NCBI RefSeq assembly: GCF_014696875.1
Contig: NZ_JACJQV010000126.1
Coordinates: 1 to 50,095, forward strand
Length of the DNA stretch: 50,095 nt
Reading direction: 5' to 3'
Source: Microcystis wesenbergii FACHB-1317
Lineage (GTDB): Bacteria > Cyanobacteriota > Cyanobacteriia > Cyanobacteriales > Microcystaceae
This document shows, in pieces, positions 8,671 through 17,582 of this stretch. Each line of letters begins with the position of its first letter. Positions within the stretch are counted from its first letter, which is position 1. The position numbers were made by a program, and so were the translations under genes. The notes under the pieces were generated by a model. That model did not search any database, was not told the origin of the DNA, and worked only from the letters and a program-made list of their open reading frames with translations.

Positions 8671-9126
8671 TCAGCTAGTTTTAACGCTGTTTTCCTCTAT
8701 TGTTTCGGGTTCTCCTCCTGTACAGTTCAGAGAAATTACCGGTAAATCGTGGCGAAGGAAAGCATATTCGGTGACGATTTGATTACCGATTAGGTGTGCT
8801 TGGATAATTCTTTCGATCGCTTCCTTGTTTACCCTTCCATACCAGACCCCTTCCGGGTACACTAATAAAATCGGGCCTTGGCTACAAACCCGCAAACAAT
8901 TGGCTTTAGTGCGAAAAACACAGCCCGGACGGTCGGCACTGGGGCGATCGAGTTCTAATTCACTTAACCGCTTCTTTAAATAATCCCACACTTCTAACCC
9001 TTCTTCCTTGTCACAGCATTTTGGCTTAGTCTGATCGCAGCAGAGAAATAGATGACGCTGGATCTGGGCCAGTCCCAACTTAGCCACACTTTCCCCCAAG
9101 ATATCTCTGGTGTCCGCTTCTTCCAT
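8671..9126 (-). CDS. Thioredoxin-like [2Fe-2S] ferredoxin
   Basis: A 151-residue soluble protein of the thioredoxin-like ferredoxin family. The HLFLCC start strand (Cys29/30), a second Cys pair at 37-38, and NCLRVCSQGPILLVYPEGVWY with Cys77-x3-Cys81 supply the cluster ligands. The family includes the Aquifex-type ferredoxin and the NuoE/HoxE fold. The redox partner here is unknown. It stands alone on the minus strand, followed downstream by two abutting MITEs. Confidence 0.85.
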   Translation of the reverse strand: MEEADTRDILGESVAKLGLAQIQRHLFLCCDQTKPKCCDKEEGLEVWDYLKKRLSELELDRPSADRPGCVFRTKANCLRVCSQGPILLVYPEGVWYGRVNKEAIERIIQAHLIGNQIVTEYAFLRHDLPVISLNCTGGEPETIEENSVKTS

Positions 9127-9181
9127 AAATTTTTTTTATCAACTAAACTCTTGACATTGAACAGAAAATGTGCATAGCCGA

Positions 9182-9490
9182 CTAAACTTTCGGTTTAAGG
9201 ATGTAACGATAGATAAGATAAAAGATAGCAGCGAGGATTAAAGCACTTAAAACTGCGCTGACTAGCCGTAAAATCGCCGTTAAAATCGAAAGAGCCACAA
9301 AAACCCCCGCCACTGCCACCACTACCTGTGCTGGTGTGGACAGGCTGCTGTACCAAGTTTTCACTTTTTCGAGGGTGGTAGCGAAACTAACCCGGGTATC
9401 AACGGGGGAAAAATCGTCGGTTTCGATTTCCACTTCCACTTCTTCTGGGGTATATTTAGTATCGAACGGTTCGGGAGACTTCATAAACAC
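9182..9490 (-). CDS. Small membrane protein of unknown function
   Basis: A protein of 100-102 residues. The acidic N-terminal half (about 1-35, many Glu/Asp) is followed by one or two membrane helices (about 54-97, AQVVVAVAGVFVALSILTAI and SALILAAIFYLIYRYIL) and a basic end. The start may be GTG 9490 or ATG 9484; the ATG is the simpler choice. The pattern resembles small cyanobacterial thylakoid-associated proteins, but I assign no function. Confidence 0.65.
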   Translation of the reverse strand: MFMKSPEPFDTKYTPEEVEVEIETDDFSPVDTRVSFATTLEKVKTWYSSLSTPAQVVVAVAGVFVALSILTAILRLVSAVLSALILAAIFYLIYRYILKPKV

Positions 9491-9599
9491 TCAAGCTACT
9501 TAACACTTCATCCCTATTCTATCGATGATTGGGGTTGACAGGGGTTGAGACAGAATTAATGTAACAATGAGTTTATCCATAGCTAAATGACCGGAATCT

Positions 9600-10001
9600 A
9601 TGAGCCTATCGACTGCCACCGTTACCGCCATCAATTATCCTGATGCTACCATCACTAGGGCCCAACGGGCCCTCTGTTGTTCTCCTTTCCGTGTCACCCT
9701 ATTCGCCGCTATGCTGGAGCAAAGTGTATCACTTTTAAGCATCCCTGGTGCTGGGGGTTTAGAGAAAGGTTATACTTCCAGACTGCTGACGGAAGCAGCA
9801 GTGGAAAGCTATCTTCTCTGGTTGATTAAAGTGGGAATTTTGCGGCGCGAAGTAGATGGACAGGGGATAACCGATAGTTTTCGTCTCACTCCTTTGGGGA
9901 GGAAATTAATAGAAAAATGGCAACCCCAAGGGGACTTTTTCCCTACACCCACTTTCTGGCAAAGATTTTTAAATACTCTGCAACGTTGGTTTTCTTTTTA
10001 A
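9600..10001 (+). CDS. Npun_F0494-like conserved cyanobacterial protein
   Basis: A 133-residue protein. RAQRALCCSPFRVTLFAAML near the N-terminus and WLIKVGILRREVDGQGITDSF with FRLTPLGRKLIEKW in the second half resemble the cyanobacterial family named after Npun_F0494. The second part reads like a winged-helix fold, suggesting nucleic-acid binding, but this is inference. It starts with ATG at 9600 and is transcribed alone. Confidence 0.65.
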   Translation: MSLSTATVTAINYPDATITRAQRALCCSPFRVTLFAAMLEQSVSLLSIPGAGGLEKGYTSRLLTEAAVESYLLWLIKVGILRREVDGQGITDSFRLTPLGRKLIEKWQPQGDFFPTPTFWQRFLNTLQRWFSF

Positions 10002-10012
10002 TGCTGTTGGGA

Positions 10013-10136
10013 GTCAGTTATCAGTGATCAGTGATCAGTTATCAGTTATCAGTTATCAGTTATCAGTTATCAGTTATCAGTTATCAGTTATCAGTTATCA
10101 GTGATCAGTTATCAGTTATCAGTTATCAGTTATCAG
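10013..10136. repeat. Heptanucleotide tandem repeat (GTTATCA)n
   Basis: About 17 head-to-tail copies of GTTATCA with some GTGATCA variants, directly after the stop codon of the preceding gene. The same heptamer array occurs at 34831-34910. The rest of the 268-base gap before cobQ holds a copy of the CTCTTGCATGAGTG repeat (10161-10174) and of ACTCAACGGATTTAGTAT (10195-10212). I see no cobalamin riboswitch. Confidence 0.9.
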
Positions 10137-10269
10137 ATGTGAGTTTTCAGTTATTAGCCTCTTGCATGAGTGTCTGTCCTTATAAGTAGCATATACTCAA
10201 CGGATTTAGTATCAACTGATTACTGTTTACCGATTACTGTTCACTGAAAATACTCAATAAAAAAACTAG

Positions 10270-11745
10270 ATGAAAGCAATTATGGTAGTGGGGACGACTT
10301 CCCACGCGGGTAAATCTTTTTTAACTGCCGCTTTATGTCGTTTATTCAACCGGAAAGGCTGGCAAGTAACACCCTTTAAAGGTCAGAATATGGCCCTTAA
10401 TGCCTATGTTACCGCAGGAGGGGGAGAAATGGGTCACGCCCAGGCGGTGCAAGCATGGGCTGCGGGGACAGTTCCCCGGGTAGAAATGAACCCAATTTTA
10501 TTAAAACCCCAGGGAAATATGACCTCTCAGGTGATTATTAAAGGCAAGGCTGTGGGTATCACCACGGCAGTGGATTATTATCAGAATTATTTTGAGCAAG
10601 GTTGGCAAGCAATTAAAGAATCTTTAGCTAAATTATCAACAGAATTTGATCTAGTTGTCTGTGAAGGTGCGGGAAGTCCGGCGGAAATAAATCTCAAACA
10701 TCGGGATTTAACTAATATGCGGGTGGCTAAATATCTCGATGCCGCTACTATTTTAGTGGTGGATATTGATCGCGGGGGGGCTTTTGCTCACGTCGTCGGT
10801 ACGTTAGAATTATTAGAACCGGAGGAAAGAGCTTTAATTAAAGGTATTGTGATCAATAAATTTCGCGGACAAAAATCTCTCTTAGATTCGGGGATTACTT
10901 GGCTAGAAGATTATACAAAAATTCCCGTGTTGGGAGTTCTTCCCTATAGTGATATCTTTTTAAGTGCCGAGGATTCTCTCAGTTTACTTGATCGCCCCGC
11001 CCAAAAACCTAAAGCTGAACTAAATATCAGTGTCATTCGTCTGCCTCATATCGCTAATTTTACTGATTTTGACCCTCTCTGTGGTGAAGCAACGGTTAAT
11101 GTCCGTTATCTAGAATTACAGGAATCTTTAGGTGATCCCGATGGGGTAATTATCCCCGGTTCTAAAACTACTGTCGCTGATTTAATCGCTCTTAATCAAA
11201 GTGGTATGGCTAATCAATTACAAGCCTATCACCAAAGGGGAGGTATTATCTTTGGCATCTGTGGTGGTTTGCAAATGTTAGGGCGATTAATCCTGGATCC
11301 TGACCATCGAGAAGGTCCCGAAAGTGAAGCAGCTGGCTTAAATTTACTGCCCTTAAAAACGGTAATTACTGCCGAAAAAATTACCCGTCAACGACAAGTT
11401 TTATCTAATTTTCCCGAAGGGGGTTTACCAGTAACAGGATACGAAATTCACCAAGGAATAAGCGCATGGGAAAGTGAATCAGGTTATCAAAAAATGTTCG
11501 AGGAGGATGCTAGTCTAGGAATTGTCAATGATTCTCTGTCAATTTGGGGCTGTTATTTACATGGTATCTTTGATAATGGTTCTTGGCGAAGAACTTGGCT
11601 AAATCATCTACGTCAGCGTCGCGGTTTATTATCTTTGCCTACGGGAATTGCTAACTATAGTGAACAAAGAGAAATAACCCTAGATGCTATGGCTAATTTA
11701 CTGGAAGAACATTTAAATCTTAACCCTATTTTTGCTCATTTGTAA
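10270..11745 (+). CDS. cobQ: Cobyric acid synthase
   Basis: A 491-residue amidotransferase that amidates side chains b, d, e and g of adenosylcobyrinic acid a,c-diamide in cobalamin (here probably pseudocobalamin) synthesis, using glutamine and ATP. The N-terminal ATPase domain carries VVGTTSHAGKSFLTAAL and FKGQNMALNAYVT. The C-terminal glutaminase domain has the nucleophile Cys331 in FGICGGLQMLG and the catalytic His431 in YLHGIFDN. Length and both active sites are intact. A ferredoxin gene follows 9 bases later with its own AAGGAG, so the two are likely cotranscribed. Confidence 0.97.
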   Translation: MKAIMVVGTTSHAGKSFLTAALCRLFNRKGWQVTPFKGQNMALNAYVTAGGGEMGHAQAVQAWAAGTVPRVEMNPILLKPQGNMTSQVIIKGKAVGITTAVDYYQNYFEQGWQAIKESLAKLSTEFDLVVCEGAGSPAEINLKHRDLTNMRVAKYLDAATILVVDIDRGGAFAHVVGTLELLEPEERALIKGIVINKFRGQKSLLDSGITWLEDYTKIPVLGVLPYSDIFLSAEDSLSLLDRPAQKPKAELNISVIRLPHIANFTDFDPLCGEATVNVRYLELQESLGDPDGVIIPGSKTTVADLIALNQSGMANQLQAYHQRGGIIFGICGGLQMLGRLILDPDHREGPESEAAGLNLLPLKTVITAEKITRQRQVLSNFPEGGLPVTGYEIHQGISAWESESGYQKMFEEDASLGIVNDSLSIWGCYLHGIFDNGSWRRTWLNHLRQRRGLLSLPTGIANYSEQREITLDAMANLLEEHLNLNPIFAHL

Positions 11746-11754
11746 GGAGAAATT

Positions 11755-11994
11755 ATGACTATTGCAGTGCGTTTTTTACCCGATGATATTATCATGGAAG
11801 CGGAAACCGGAGAACTATTATTAGATGTGGCAAAAAAAGCAGGAATTGACATTCCTACCGGCTGTTTAATGGGTTCCTGTCACGCTTGCGAGGTAGAATT
11901 AGATGATGGTACTCAAATCTGTAGTTGTATTACTGGTATCCCCGGCGATCGAGATTCTTTAACTGTTCATTTATACTCCGATCCGCTCTGGTAG
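11755..11994 (+). CDS. Short [2Fe-2S] ferredoxin-like protein
   Basis: A 79-residue plant-type [2Fe-2S] domain. The ligand loop has Cys37-x4-Cys42-x2-Cys45 in PTGCLMGSCHACEVEL; the fourth ligand would be Cys56 or Cys58 (ICSC). Third-to-fourth spacing is only 10-12 residues against roughly 29 in photosynthetic ferredoxin, so this is a shortened variant. AAGGAG seven bases before ATG gives a strong start. Position directly after cobQ suggests coexpression, possibly as an electron donor in corrinoid reduction, but that is inference. Confidence 0.82.
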   Translation: MTIAVRFLPDDIIMEAETGELLLDVAKKAGIDIPTGCLMGSCHACEVELDDGTQICSCITGIPGDRDSLTVHLYSDPLW

Positions 11995-12009
11995 GTTGCT
12001 CCCTTAGAT

Positions 12010-12714
12010 CTAGTCAAACTTGGGAATAATCCAAGCTGCTATAATAGCCAATAAAACAACAATTTCTAAGACTTTATATAAGTTAAGAGATTGTAGCCAC
12101 TGAAAAGTATTAGCTAGACGCAAACTTAACCCCCATTGACGTAATTGAGATAACCATAATTTCGGGCTATCTTGTTCACGAAAACCCCATTTAAGGATAG
12201 ACAATAACAGGGGAACTCCCCCCACTTTAGCAGTCATGAGCAGGTGCAGCACCAGACATACTGCCATAATTAACCAACTGAGCAAATGGGCATAATACCA
12301 AAAGTGATTTAATTCCCCTTCTGGTAGCCATTTGGAATCCATCATCCGGCCACTATACAAAGCAAAAGTTAGGGCAAAAAGAGTCAAAGTATTGACTAAA
12401 CGATGGAGACTATACCACCAAATCGGCTTACCAAATTGGGTTAATTTGTTAAGAGAATCACTTTGAATTAATCTTTTGTTGCCGCGACGAAAAGCATAGA
12501 TAGCAAAAACGGGAAAGATAATCAGAGTATAGAGGCCAAAAGTACCATGAATACTTTCAATTTCTTGATATTCTGGTAAAGGCAGTTTTAACCAACGACC
12601 GTCAAAAGTATCATAGGTCCAATAGGCCGTAACCATGGCGGCAATGAGGGCAATTCCCGTGAATCCGTGCAGAATTCGCAGTAAAAGAGGTTGATAGGGT
12701 TGATTAGTTTTCAT
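12010..12714 (-). CDS. Cytochrome b561/b6-domain membrane protein
   Basis: A 234-residue integral membrane protein with about five helices. An early LLRILHGFTGIALIAAMV gives one heme-ligand His, and later helices provide SIHGTFGLYTLIIF, LHRLVNTLTLF and FWYYAHLLSW plus VLHLLMTAKVG. Paired His in successive helices fit b-type heme binding. The partner is not known. It converges on the ferredoxin gene, leaving 15 bases between stops. The divergent VTE6-like gene begins 44 bases away on the other side. Confidence 0.75.
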   Translation of the reverse strand: MKTNQPYQPLLLRILHGFTGIALIAAMVTAYWTYDTFDGRWLKLPLPEYQEIESIHGTFGLYTLIIFPVFAIYAFRRGNKRLIQSDSLNKLTQFGKPIWWYSLHRLVNTLTLFALTFALYSGRMMDSKWLPEGELNHFWYYAHLLSWLIMAVCLVLHLLMTAKVGGVPLLLSILKWGFREQDSPKLWLSQLRQWGLSLRLANTFQWLQSLNLYKVLEIVVLLAIIAAWIIPKFD

Positions 12715-12758
12715 CGACTCGATCGATACAATAGGGTATGTAAACTTGCCCAGATACT

Positions 12759-13499
12759 ATGTTAACTAATCCTTGGCTCGTCGCTGTTCTTCTCAATACC
12801 ATCCTCCTCGGAATCGCTACAATTGCCCCAAAAAAGCTCTTAACTCGGATGGGTTATCTCCATGCTTGGGTTTTAGGGGTAATTGTCTGGGGAAGCTTGG
12901 GATGGCGCGGTTATCTAATTGTTTTATTCTATTTCCTCGTCGGTTCTACTGTCACCCGCATCGGTTTAGCTCGCAAGGAAGCGGAGGGAATCGCCGAAAA
13001 AAGATCGGGGGTACGCGGTCCAGAAAATGTCTGGGGTTCCGCTTTAGCAGGGGCAATTTGCGCTATTCTCAGTCTTTTTGCCGCTTCTCCCTGGGATTAC
13101 CTCTTAATACTCGCTTATGTGGCTAGTTTTAGCACTAAATTAGCCGATACTACTGCCAGCGAGGTGGGTAAAGCTTACGGTAAAACTACTTATCTAATCA
13201 CTAATTTTAAATCCGTCCCCCGGGGAACAGAAGGTGCTGTTAGTTTGGAAGGAACGCTCGCCGGTTTGCTGGCAGCCACGGCGATTTCCCTGTTAGCATG
13301 GGCTATTGGTGCGATCGATCTTCTTGGTGTGTTATGGTGTGTAATTGCGGCATTTATCGCCACCAATATGGAAAGTCTCATCGGAGCTACCCTACAAACT
13401 CGCTTTCTGTGGTTAACTAATGAATTGGTCAATGTGATCAATACGGTTATCGGTGCGATCGTGGCTATACTGTTAAGCTTGCTCTGGTCTTTCAGCTAA
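12759..13499 (+). CDS. DUF92 / VTE6-like membrane kinase
   Basis: A 246-residue polytopic protein of the TIGR00297/DUF92 family with about six membrane helices. It contains KRSGVRGPENVWGSA, FSTKLADTTASEVGKAYGK and FKSVPRGTEGAVSLEGTLAG, the family's most conserved blocks. The Arabidopsis member VTE6 is a phytyl-phosphate kinase that recycles chlorophyll phytol into phytyl diphosphate for tocopherol, and a Synechocystis homologue is known. This window also encodes homogentisate phytyltransferase, the user of that product, at 44882-45823. The assigned reaction rests on family knowledge. Confidence 0.85.
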   Translation: MLTNPWLVAVLLNTILLGIATIAPKKLLTRMGYLHAWVLGVIVWGSLGWRGYLIVLFYFLVGSTVTRIGLARKEAEGIAEKRSGVRGPENVWGSALAGAICAILSLFAASPWDYLLILAYVASFSTKLADTTASEVGKAYGKTTYLITNFKSVPRGTEGAVSLEGTLAGLLAATAISLLAWAIGAIDLLGVLWCVIAAFIATNMESLIGATLQTRFLWLTNELVNVINTVIGAIVAILLSLLWSFS

Positions 13500-13523
13500 A
13501 ATTAAGTGACTAAAGAAATATCT

Positions 13524-14579
13524 ATGCTAAAGTGGCGTTTTTGTGCATTTTCCCTGCTGTTACTGCTAATTACTGCCTGTGGGACGGAAAATCAATCTAA
13601 TTCTAGTTCTAACACCGCAAGTAGTCCCGATGCTGGCCGCTTGCAAACGGTGAAAAATCGCGGTAAGTTAATTTGTGGCATTAACGGAGAAGTGTCGGGG
13701 TTCAGCTTTGTTAATGAAAAAGGCGAATATTCGGGCTTAGATGTGCAAATTTGCCGAGCTATTGCGGCGGCTATCTTTGATGATCCCTCCAAAGTCGAAT
13801 ATCGTAAACTTAGCCCCCAAGAGAGATTTACTGCCGTACAGACGGGAGAAGTGGATATCCTCAGTCGCAACACCACCTGGACGATTAACCGGGATACCGC
13901 TCTGGGGATGGAGTTTATCACCCCGGTTTTCTATGATGGTCAAGGAATCATGGCCACGAAAGCCAGTAATGTTAAGAAATTAGAAGATTTGAGCGGAAAG
14001 TCCATTTGTGTGCTATCGGGAACCACCACAGAACAAAATCTGGCCGATGCCATGGCAAAAGCGGGAGTTCAAGGTTATAAACCGATCGTTTCCGATGATG
14101 TGGAGGCTTTATATACAGCTTATCAGGCGGGGCGTTGTCAGGCTGTCACTTCCGATCGCTCCCAATTGGTGGCCCGGCGCTCGGTTTTTCCCCGACCACA
14201 GGATCATCAATTATTAGAAGTGGTAATATCTAAGGAACCCTTGGCCCCAGCCGTGGCCGATGGTGATCCCGCTTGGTCGAATGCCGTCCGCTCGATCGTT
14301 TTTAGTTTAATTCAAGGGGAAGAATTTGGGATTAACTCCCAAAATATTGGCACTTTTGCCGATAGCAAAGACCCCAGTATTCGGCGCTTTTTGGGTATTG
14401 ATGAGAAGTTAGGTGAAGATATGGGTTTACCCAATGATTTTGCCCAAAGAGTCTTAAAACAGGTGGGTAATTACGGTGAAATCTATGATCGGGAAATCGG
14501 TAAACCCCTACAACTCGATCGAGGTTTAAATAATCTTTGGACAAAGGGGGGTTTATTGTATTCTCCTCCTTTTCGTTAA
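13524..14579 (+). CDS. Amino-acid ABC transporter substrate-binding lipoprotein
   Basis: A 351-residue periplasmic binding protein of the AapJ/BztA type. The lipoprotein signal ends LLLITAC, with acylated Cys. A low-complexity Ser/Asn linker is followed by two lobes (LQTVKNRGKLICGINGEVSG, GLDVQICRAIAAAIF, EVDILSRNTTWT, CVLSGTTTEQNL). It should deliver polar or acidic amino acids to a membrane permease that is not encoded nearby. I choose ATG 13524, which leaves a typical short signal; an in-frame GTG at 13506 would add six residues. Confidence 0.88.
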   Translation: MLKWRFCAFSLLLLLITACGTENQSNSSSNTASSPDAGRLQTVKNRGKLICGINGEVSGFSFVNEKGEYSGLDVQICRAIAAAIFDDPSKVEYRKLSPQERFTAVQTGEVDILSRNTTWTINRDTALGMEFITPVFYDGQGIMATKASNVKKLEDLSGKSICVLSGTTTEQNLADAMAKAGVQGYKPIVSDDVEALYTAYQAGRCQAVTSDRSQLVARRSVFPRPQDHQLLEVVISKEPLAPAVADGDPAWSNAVRSIVFSLIQGEEFGINSQNIGTFADSKDPSIRRFLGIDEKLGEDMGLPNDFAQRVLKQVGNYGEIYDREIGKPLQLDRGLNNLWTKGGLLYSPPFR

Positions 14580-14581
14580 TT

Positions 14582-15469
14582 TTAAGATTGTGTTTCCTGA
14601 CGGGGAATATAGACCCCTATGGCTGCTGGAATAACCCGAAATATGGCGGGAGTAGTGCTAGTAATTTCGCCATCGGTGTTGATACTATGGGGTTTACGAG
14701 TCTGAATTTGAATTTCTTTCCCCTTAAGAGTTCTCACCCAAGATAATAAACCCTGTTGTCCTCGCGGTAATGTCCATAAAAGCGGGAAAATTTGCCACCA
14801 GTGTTCAATTTCTAGGCTATATAAATCTAACCTTTGATCGTCAATTTGGGCATCGTGAGCGATCGGCATTCCTCCCCCATAATAACGACCATTTCCGATC
14901 GCTATTTGTAGGGTTTTAACTTTAATATTTTGGCCATCAACACGGATCATAGCGGTAAAAGGACGGGTTTTACTTAATACCTGTAGGGCTGTCCAAGCGT
15001 AGGCAAAAATCCCCAAACGTCGCTTTAAACCCTTGCTCAGTTTTTGGGTAATTTTCACACTTAATCCTAAACTAGCCACGTTGAAAAAGTATTTATTATT
15101 TACCCAACCTAGATCGATATATTTTAAATTACCTTCGGCAATAATTCGACAGGCTTCGGCAATAGAATTCGGTATCCCTAAAGTCCGGGCTAAATCATTA
15201 GCTGTTCCCAAAGGTATAATACCTAGGGGCAGTTGAGTTTCTAACAACACATCCACCACAGCATTAAGAGTCCCATCGCCGCCACCGACGATAACTAAAT
15301 CAATATTAGAGCGATATTTTTCCAACAAAAAAGGTATATCTTCTACCTTTTTCAAAGGGACGCTGATAATTTCAAAATCCCAATCATTGAGCAGATCAAC
15401 AGTTTGAGCAAAGTTTTCTTTACCCTTGCGCGAGTGACGATTGATTAGTAGTAAAGCTCTTTTAGTCAT
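14582..15469 (-). CDS. YegS/DagK-type lipid kinase
   Basis: A 295-residue diacylglycerol-kinase-fold enzyme. The N-terminal RALLLINRHSRKGKE, the nucleotide-binding GGGDGTLNAVVDVLL and LPLGIIPLGTANDLARTLGIP are diagnostic. The C-terminal half ends DGEITSTTPAIFRV, where the conserved Asp/Glu metal site is normally found. It probably phosphorylates a lipid such as diacylglycerol. The exact substrate cannot be read from sequence. It converges tail to tail with the binding-protein gene, two bases between stops. Confidence 0.88.
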   Translation of the reverse strand: MTKRALLLINRHSRKGKENFAQTVDLLNDWDFEIISVPLKKVEDIPFLLEKYRSNIDLVIVGGGDGTLNAVVDVLLETQLPLGIIPLGTANDLARTLGIPNSIAEACRIIAEGNLKYIDLGWVNNKYFFNVASLGLSVKITQKLSKGLKRRLGIFAYAWTALQVLSKTRPFTAMIRVDGQNIKVKTLQIAIGNGRYYGGGMPIAHDAQIDDQRLDLYSLEIEHWWQIFPLLWTLPRGQQGLLSWVRTLKGKEIQIQTRKPHSINTDGEITSTTPAIFRVIPAAIGVYIPRQETQS

Positions 15470-15518
15470 AGGTAAGTTTCTCAGCAGTGCAAGGATAAAG
15501 GTTAAGCTGCCTGGGAAT

Positions 15519-16304
15519 TTAAGTGCGCGGACTGCTTATAGCTCTAACCTGTTTAACCTCTAACTCTAACGCGGATGCGACTTGCTCAACACTTAACCCT
15601 AAGGCTAACAAACGAGGAACAGCCTCTAGTGCTTTGTTTAGTCTGCCTTCCTGACGCGCTTCCTCGCGCACATCTTGAAAATACTGAGTTTGTTTTAATT
15701 CATCTAAACTAAACATAGTTTCTATCTCCCGACGATTGAGAAGCGGTAACTTATAAACGAGAATCGTCTCTATTAATTGTAAGAGTTCTTGGGGTTTTTG
15801 GTCGGGGGTTAATTCTTCCCGCACTCTTTGGATTAATTTTCGGGTACTATCAAGCGCTTTTGCTTTAGATAGGGTGATTAATTGCACTGTGGCTAAACCA
15901 ATCGAAGTTTGAGGAGTGTTTTCTAATTCATTCAGATAAATCCGTCTCACTCGCTCGCAGTGGAGGAGTTCCCGATAGCGTTGAACTTTATCGGTTTCTA
16001 CTTGAGGGTTAGGATAGACAATCACACCCCGCCAATCATTGGTTAAGTCGGTTTTACTGAGATATAAGAAGATTTCGGTGAAAAAGCGCTGATAAAAAGC
16101 CTCATCTTCTTGAAATTGTACCTCATACTAAATCCGTTGAGTAACGCACAGAAAACGGGTTTCTCCGAGAAACAGAAAACGGGTTTCTCCGAGAAACCCG
16201 TTTTCTACTCATGCCTTGGCTTCGGTGATGGGGAGTTGAATTAACTCAAAGAAGATAGAGGAGAATGATTGAAAGAGTTGATAAAAAATCGTGTCAGTTT
16301 TCAT
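15519..16304 (-). pseudogene. DUF2887 family (PD-(D/E)XK nuclease-like) gene, internally disrupted
   Basis: The N-terminal part reads from ATG 16304 (KTDTIFYQLFQSFSSIFFEL...) to a TGA at about 16212. The C-terminal part resumes at about 16131 (EVQFQEDEAFYQRFFTEIFL) and runs to 15519. The middle is replaced by 80 bases of repeat DNA that carries stops, and roughly 40-50 residues of the family core are gone. The 168 residues that remain open from GTG 16025 include ARQEGRLNKALEAVPRLLALG, typical of the tail of these Rpn-like cyanobacterial proteins. These are multi-copy nuclease/recombination-promoting genes; this copy is dead. Confidence 0.8.
16174..16206. repeat. 15-bp perfect hairpin in disrupted DUF2887 gene
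   Basis: AGAAAACGGGTTTCT, three bases, then its exact reverse complement. The left arm is preceded by a tandem copy (from 16150). The block is flanked by ACTAAATCCGTTGAGT, a repeat also found inverted at 10195-10212. It occupies the gap where DUF2887 coding sequence is missing. The adjoining intergenic stretch to 16548 has a weak hairpin plus T5 (16386-16410) and a TAGACACAATTAATTACACAT repeat end shared with 44457-44485. Confidence 0.85.
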
Positions 16305-16548
16305 GCTTTTATTTTATAGCAGTACGCGCTAAGATTAGGACGTTTTGCTCCCCCCTAACCCCTAAAATTTAGAAAATTGGTGTGAGGAAGGTTTAAACGC
16401 CTTCCTTTTTGGCTAGGGACAAAGGCGCTCTCGCTTATTGAATTTTGGCACATAATGAATAAGTAGCTAGACACAATTAATTACACATATCTAACCACCT
16501 CTTGCAAGAGCACCTCATCTCAACAAGCAATTTAAATGCGCGGACAGC

Positions 16549-17535
16549 TTAGTCAATAATTAGGGCAATTTTCCCCGTCACCGAACCAGTTTCTAGCAAT
16601 TGATGGGCGCTGATAGCTGCCGCTAAAGGGAAGGTTTGGGAGAGATGAATAGTTAACTTTTTCTCGTCAATTAAACGCGCCCCTTGCTTGAGAATTTCTG
16701 TTTGATATTTTTGTGCTTCTACCAACCCCATCAAAGCCGGGGTTAACATTAATTCTAAACTAATCCGCAAATTGCGATCGCGCGCTTGCTTCCAGCTGCC
16801 CGTAGGTTCCAAAATCGTCACAATATCGCCATAAACTCGCACCGCCCGGCAAGTTTGCCCAAAAGTTTCCCCTCCCACCGTATCAAAAGCGATATCTACT
16901 CCTTTCCCTGCGGTTTGTTGAAGTATCGCTGCGACGAAATCGGTTTGTTTGTATAAAATCGGGTAATCTACCCCTAATTGCCGCACTAAACGCTCTTTAT
17001 CGCTATTTCCCACCGTCGTATAAACTTTAGCCCCCTTCAGTTTCGCCAATTGAATCGCGACATGACCAACACCCCCAGCCCCGCCATGGATAAGGACGCT
17101 TTGTCCCGACTGGAGACGGGCGCGATCATAGAGTGCTTCCCAAGCGGTGATTAAAACCAAAGGCACAGCGGCCGCCTCGGCAAAAGAAAGAGATTTCGGC
17201 TTGTGGGCTAGATAATCCGCCTCAATCAGGGCATATTCAGCATAATTCCCCGTGCCGGCCTTGCCCAGTCCGCCGCTACAAAAGTACACTTCATCCCCGG
17301 GACGAAAATCCTGCACTGCCGCCCCAACGGCCTCGACAATTCCCGCCCCGTCACAGCCCAAAATGGCCGGCATTTGCTCGGGGTAAAAAGTGCCGCGTTT
17401 ACGAATTTTTGTATCAATAGGGTTGACACCAGCCGCTTTTAATGCTACTAAAACCTGATGCGGTTGACTAATTTTCGGGGTGGGGACTTGCTGAAGCTGC
17501 AGGACATCCACGGCGGTCATGAGGATAGCTTTCAT
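16549..17535 (-). CDS. Zinc-independent MDR oxidoreductase (NADPH:quinone reductase-like)
   Basis: A 328-residue medium-chain dehydrogenase/reductase. It has a GroES-like N-terminal domain (HQVLVALKAAGVNPIDTKIR, GCDGAGIVEAVG), and a Rossmann motif SVLIHGGAGGVGHVAIQLAK for NADP(H). The cysteines of the structural zinc lobe are absent, as in quinone oxidoreductases of the zeta-crystallin type. It probably reduces quinones or enones. The substrate is not predictable. The start is ATG 17535. A repeat and an ISAs1 relic lie directly upstream of it. Confidence 0.88.
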   Translation of the reverse strand: MKAILMTAVDVLQLQQVPTPKISQPHQVLVALKAAGVNPIDTKIRKRGTFYPEQMPAILGCDGAGIVEAVGAAVQDFRPGDEVYFCSGGLGKAGTGNYAEYALIEADYLAHKPKSLSFAEAAAVPLVLITAWEALYDRARLQSGQSVLIHGGAGGVGHVAIQLAKLKGAKVYTTVGNSDKERLVRQLGVDYPILYKQTDFVAAILQQTAGKGVDIAFDTVGGETFGQTCRAVRVYGDIVTILEPTGSWKQARDRNLRISLELMLTPALMGLVEAQKYQTEILKQGARLIDEKKLTIHLSQTFPLAAAISAHQLLETGSVTGKIALIID

Positions 17536-17582
17536 TCTCAGTAGGTTAGGTGTTAAAAATTGTCAGATACCCCCCCTTAAAG

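Noticed and set aside
10013-10136. Possible CRISPR array from regular repeats
   Set aside because: The unit is seven bases with no spacers; a simple tandem repeat. No cas genes are nearby.
10140-10269. Cobalamin riboswitch before cobQ
   Set aside because: Too short, occupied by dispersed repeats, and no B12-box-like sequence is seen.
13741-14217. Plus-strand frames inside the binding-protein gene
   Set aside because: Shadows of the lipoprotein coding sequence in other frames; no independent start signal or domain.
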